A stretch of DNA of 64,000 nucleotides from Acanthosepion esculentum (taxonomy: Eukaryota > Mollusca > Cephalopoda > Sepiida > Sepiidae): contig OZ038488.1 in assembly GCA_964036315.1 (NCBI GenBank), positions 67,497,342 to 67,561,341 on the forward strand, in the 5' to 3' direction. A program made the position numbers and the translations under genes. Below are positions 63,340 through 64,000 of the stretch, one piece after another (positions within the stretch are counted from its first letter, which is position 1; each line of letters begins with the position of its first letter). The notes beneath the pieces were generated by a model that ran no database searches, was not told where the DNA came from, and was given only the letters and a program-made list of their open reading frames with translations.

Positions 63340-64000
63340 ACTAAAAGAAAATGCGGATTAGGGCACAGTAGGTCAAGTGACAACAAACCGCCTGATAGAA
63401 AATAGAGTTCAGCAGATATACAAAAATGGAAAGGGGTGTAAGACAAGGATGTGTTTTCTTAACCTTATACAGAGCAGCAATTCTGAGAAAATTAGATGTA
63501 CTACAAGGATTCATTATTGGCGGCCATAATGTTAACAAAATAAGATACGCAGATAACATAGTGTTGATAGCAGACACTGAAAGAAAAATACAAATCTCTT
63601 ACAGAAGTTAGTAAGAGGAAGCGGGGGGAAAAAGGGTTAAACACAAATTTAAAGACGACAGAGTGCATCGTTGTCAGCAAAAAGATGAGGACAAAACGCT
63701 AATTAAAAATCGGAGATATCAAAATCAAACTACGACAAAATCTAAATATCTGAGAAATCTTTTAAAAGCGGACAGAAAGTGATACACTGAAATCCGAAGA
63801 CTCATTGGAATAGCCAAAGATGAATTCCAACAGCTAAGCAGAGTATTAAGACACAGAAAAAACTTCGTTAGAAACAAAGAAAAAGAGTACCGAACTCTGT
63901 TAAAAAAAAATTATCTCTGAGTAAATTTCGGCTCTCGGTAGTTTGGAGGAGAGGATGAAGGTAATAGAATAATTTACTGAAACCTGAACCTTGCATGTAA
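63340..64000 (+). mobile_element. RTE-like LINE, RT domain, runs off the window
   Basis: Frame 63426-63611 reads MERGVRQGCVFLTLY, ILRKLDVLQGFIIGGHNVNK and IRYADNIVLIADTERKI. The catalytic YADD has become YADN. After frameshifts come IEIRRLIGIAKDEFQQLSRV-like and VRNKEKEYRTLL. The copy is inactive. Confidence 0.8.

Overview
This window looks like intergenic DNA from a repeat-rich animal genome, most likely a cephalopod and probably an octopus. The inference rests on repeat content rather than on any conserved host gene. The content is: dozens of (TA)n tracts, tRNA-derived SINEs, jockey-like and RTE-like LINE remnants, Penelope-like elements (PLEs) with GIY-YIG endonuclease, and many TA-targeting Tc1/mariner/IS630-type elements and MITEs. 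I found no intact multi-exon host gene. The nearest candidates are one possible terminal exon (minus strand, 17823-18027) and one broken small membrane-protein-like ORF (minus strand, 9477-9731).

Layout. 0-9 kb: a nearly complete but broken PLE reverse transcriptase truncated at a TATC microsatellite, a Tc1-like element with matching terminal inverted repeats (TIRs), LINE 3' ends, an RTE-like LINE split by a SINE with a 9-bp target duplication, and a GATA array. 9-26 kb: LINE 3' ends, IS630-type transposase remnants, tRNA-SINEs and long inverted repeats that abut (TA)n tracts, some carrying hammerhead-ribozyme-like cores. 26-36 kb: a LINE endonuclease fragment and a LINE RT fragment, then a nested tandem of RTE-like 3' ends. 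36-45 kb: GAA tracts, PLE endonuclease fragments, an IS630-type element with a DUF4817-like helix-turn-helix, an internally deleted mariner, more inverted repeats, and GATA/TA compound satellites. 45-64 kb: fewer microsatellites, RTE-like copies, a TA-flanked MITE family with internal repeats, a duplicon with an apparent empty site for two MITEs, and a composite family in which a tRNA-like Pol III promoter lies between inverted ends with hammerhead-like motifs.

How the parts relate. Autonomous families (PLE, jockey-like and RTE-like LINEs, mariner/IS630) are present only as broken copies. Non-autonomous derivatives (SINEs, MITEs, inverted-repeat elements) outnumber them. Most (TA)n tracts have a mobile-element end on at least one side, so microsatellites and transposons seem to shape each other here. 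The most notable signal is a good hammerhead ribozyme match at 15723-15768 and a wider set of inverted-repeat elements with the same core pattern. All family calls were made by eye from translated motifs and repeated sequence; no database search was run.
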